NCBI RefSeq assembly: GCF_954871325.1
Contig: NC_088776.1
Location: 60,722,954-60,786,953, forward strand
Direction of reading: 5' to 3'
Origin: Gordionus sp. m RMFG-2023
Taxonomy: Eukaryota; Nematomorpha; Gordioida; Chordodea; Parachordodidae
DNA: 64,000 nucleotides
The translations under genes were made by a program, and so were the position numbers. Every line of letters begins with the position of its first letter. Position 1 is the first letter of the stretch. The notes beneath the pieces were generated by a model. The model was not told where the DNA came from, ran no database searches, and saw only the letters and a program-made list of their open reading frames with translations. Positions 62,729 through 64,000 of the stretch are shown here, in pieces.

Positions 62729-63176
62729 TAGAGATCTGCAAAGTTAGGCCCGGCCCGAACGATCGGGCCGGGCTCGGGCCTATTCTTATTTAAAATAATC
62801 GAGTTAGGGCTGGTCGGGCCTAATATTTTTAAAAAAATTTGGGCCTGGTCCTATCGGACCTTGTAATTTTTTTTAAATATATCAAAATTTAATAATTTTA
62901 TATTGAATTTTTTATGTAAAATAAAAAATTATGATATTATTTTTTGAAACTAAACGCCATATAACCTATGTCTTTTATTTTCAGTAATTTTTAAAAATTA
63001 ATTTCTATATTTAAATAAATTTTGGTCGGGCCGGGATGGTAATTTTTTTTAAAAACATTTCGGGTTCGGTCTTGGCTGGCAAATCTTTTAAAAAAAATTT
63101 GCATTCGGTCCGGGCCGGCAAAACATTTTTAAAAATTTTGAACCGGGCCGAGCTTGAAAAATTAAGCCCGATACTA
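62729..63176. mobile_element. Non-autonomous hAT MITE, GC-rich-ended family, copy 2
   Basis: A 448-bp element starting TAGAGATCTGCAAAG and ending GCCCGATACTA, with perfect 8-bp target duplications ATTTAACC (62,721-62,728 and 63,177-63,184). Termini are dense in CGGGCC/GGCCGG motifs around an AT-rich centre, as in 11,394-11,845. The left duplicate copy has the unoccupied site (ATAACCAAC near 3,202-3,210), so it inserted after the segmental duplication. There is no coding sequence. Confidence 0.92.
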
Positions 63177-64000
63177 ATTTAACCAATACTCTACCTATGA
63201 GCTGTGTTATGAGAGGCCCGAATCATTTAAGGTCTTGGCATACTATTAGGAGATTAAAAGATTATAACCATTAATATGTTTAACCTTGGAGAATATGAGG
63301 TAAGAAGATATTTTTTTTATTATAACTAAATTTACACAATGAGAAGTAAAAAAGGACATTTTTTCATTTCATGGCCATATTATGTGGAATAAAATTATAT
63401 TAGCCCATATATAAAACATTCTATAGCTATAATAGAAAAAAAAGTTTGCCGTTCCTATGTGTTCTTCTATACTATTGCTCACCATTTTTTTTAAATTAAT
63501 GTATTTTTATTAATAGTCTACATTTAAATGTCTCTAAATAGTTTGTCATCTTAAATTAGATTTCCTGAACTAATATCATTTGAAAAACAAAATAAATGTA
63601 TGAACATTTAATTTTGACTTTGGTGATTTGGAAACTTTACCAAACCAAACTTTCTGATCCTTATTTCATAGTAATAAAATTTGCATTAAAAAGAAAAAAA
63701 AAGATATAAGGGGTTATATATTACTTGCTTCTATGGCCTTATCAACTATATAATATAATTATATCAATTAAAATTTAGGAAACAATAAACAATTTTTAGG
63801 TATATGATTTTGAATGCAGATGAAACATATAACATAAACTTAAATAAATAGCAGGTAGGGGCAATTTAAAGCTGTTATCTGAGTTCCACTTACAAATAGT
63901 TGGGACATTTGAACGAGATTGAAAAATAAAATAAATCAAGAATAGCTAAGATGGAGATTTTTATCAGGCGGATTCTTCGCAAAATAAAAGGAAAATATAC

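Larger units (their letters stand above)
54960..64000 (+). repeat. Right copy of the large diverged direct duplication
   Basis: Collinear with 1-4,010 but about twice as long because of extra sequence at about 55,695-56,250, 56,790-57,540, 59,390-62,530 and 62,729-63,184. It still aligns at the last bases of the window, so the duplication continues beyond it. Whether the arrangement is tandem with a period near 55-60 kb, or two dispersed copies, cannot be decided here. Confidence 0.85.

Noticed and set aside
1-64000. tRNA, rRNA, CRISPR array, prophage or bacterial operon signals
   Set aside because: None seen on either strand; gene density and content are those of an animal nuclear genome.

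Overview
The window reads as non-coding DNA from an AT-rich animal nuclear genome, most likely an invertebrate; the species cannot be named from the sequence. By eye G+C is about a fifth to a quarter. There are no operons, rRNAs, CRISPR arrays or long host reading frames. The recognisable content is animal-type mobile DNA: hAT transposons and their short non-autonomous derivatives (MITEs), a Ty3/gypsy fossil, and the 3' part of a LINE with a restriction-like endonuclease. A few short exon-like islands with splice sites suggest host genes or gene relics with large introns.

Layout. Bases 1-4,010 and 54,960-64,000 are diverged direct copies of one segment. The right copy carries extra insertions: about 0.57 kb at 55.7 kb, a further block at 56.8-57.5 kb, a 3.1-kb block with LINE sequence at 59.4-62.5 kb, and a hAT MITE at 62.73 kb. 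From 4 to 11 kb there is little beyond AT-rich sequence. At 11.37-14.13 kb four short exon-like pieces follow one another with compatible splice phases, and a 452-bp MITE sits in the first. From 14 to 27.9 kb there is mostly background, with a palindrome at 19.8 kb and a MITE at 24.4 kb. A likely terminal coding exon lies at 27,920-28,079. From 28.7 to 30.5 kb there are SINE-like boxes, small tandem repeats and a second copy of the 24.4-kb MITE.

At 32.0-37.1 kb a broken gypsy element is split by a ZMYM1-like hAT element, which itself runs into a 10-N assembly gap. At 38.5 kb there is a decayed coding-like stretch. Between 40.5 and 54.8 kb a second, older paralogous pair is visible (40.5-42.5 with 51.1-52.6 kb, and 49.0-49.4 with 54.4-54.8 kb). 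An end-to-end hAT element with very GC-rich termini and a perfect 8-bp target duplication lies at 43,815-45,030. Several MITE families fill the remainder.

No interacting gene set or pathway is visible. The main story is repeated segmental duplication and layered insertion of DNA transposons, and the paralogous copies allow some insertions to be ordered in time. Similarities, phases and boundaries were judged by eye without alignments or database searches.
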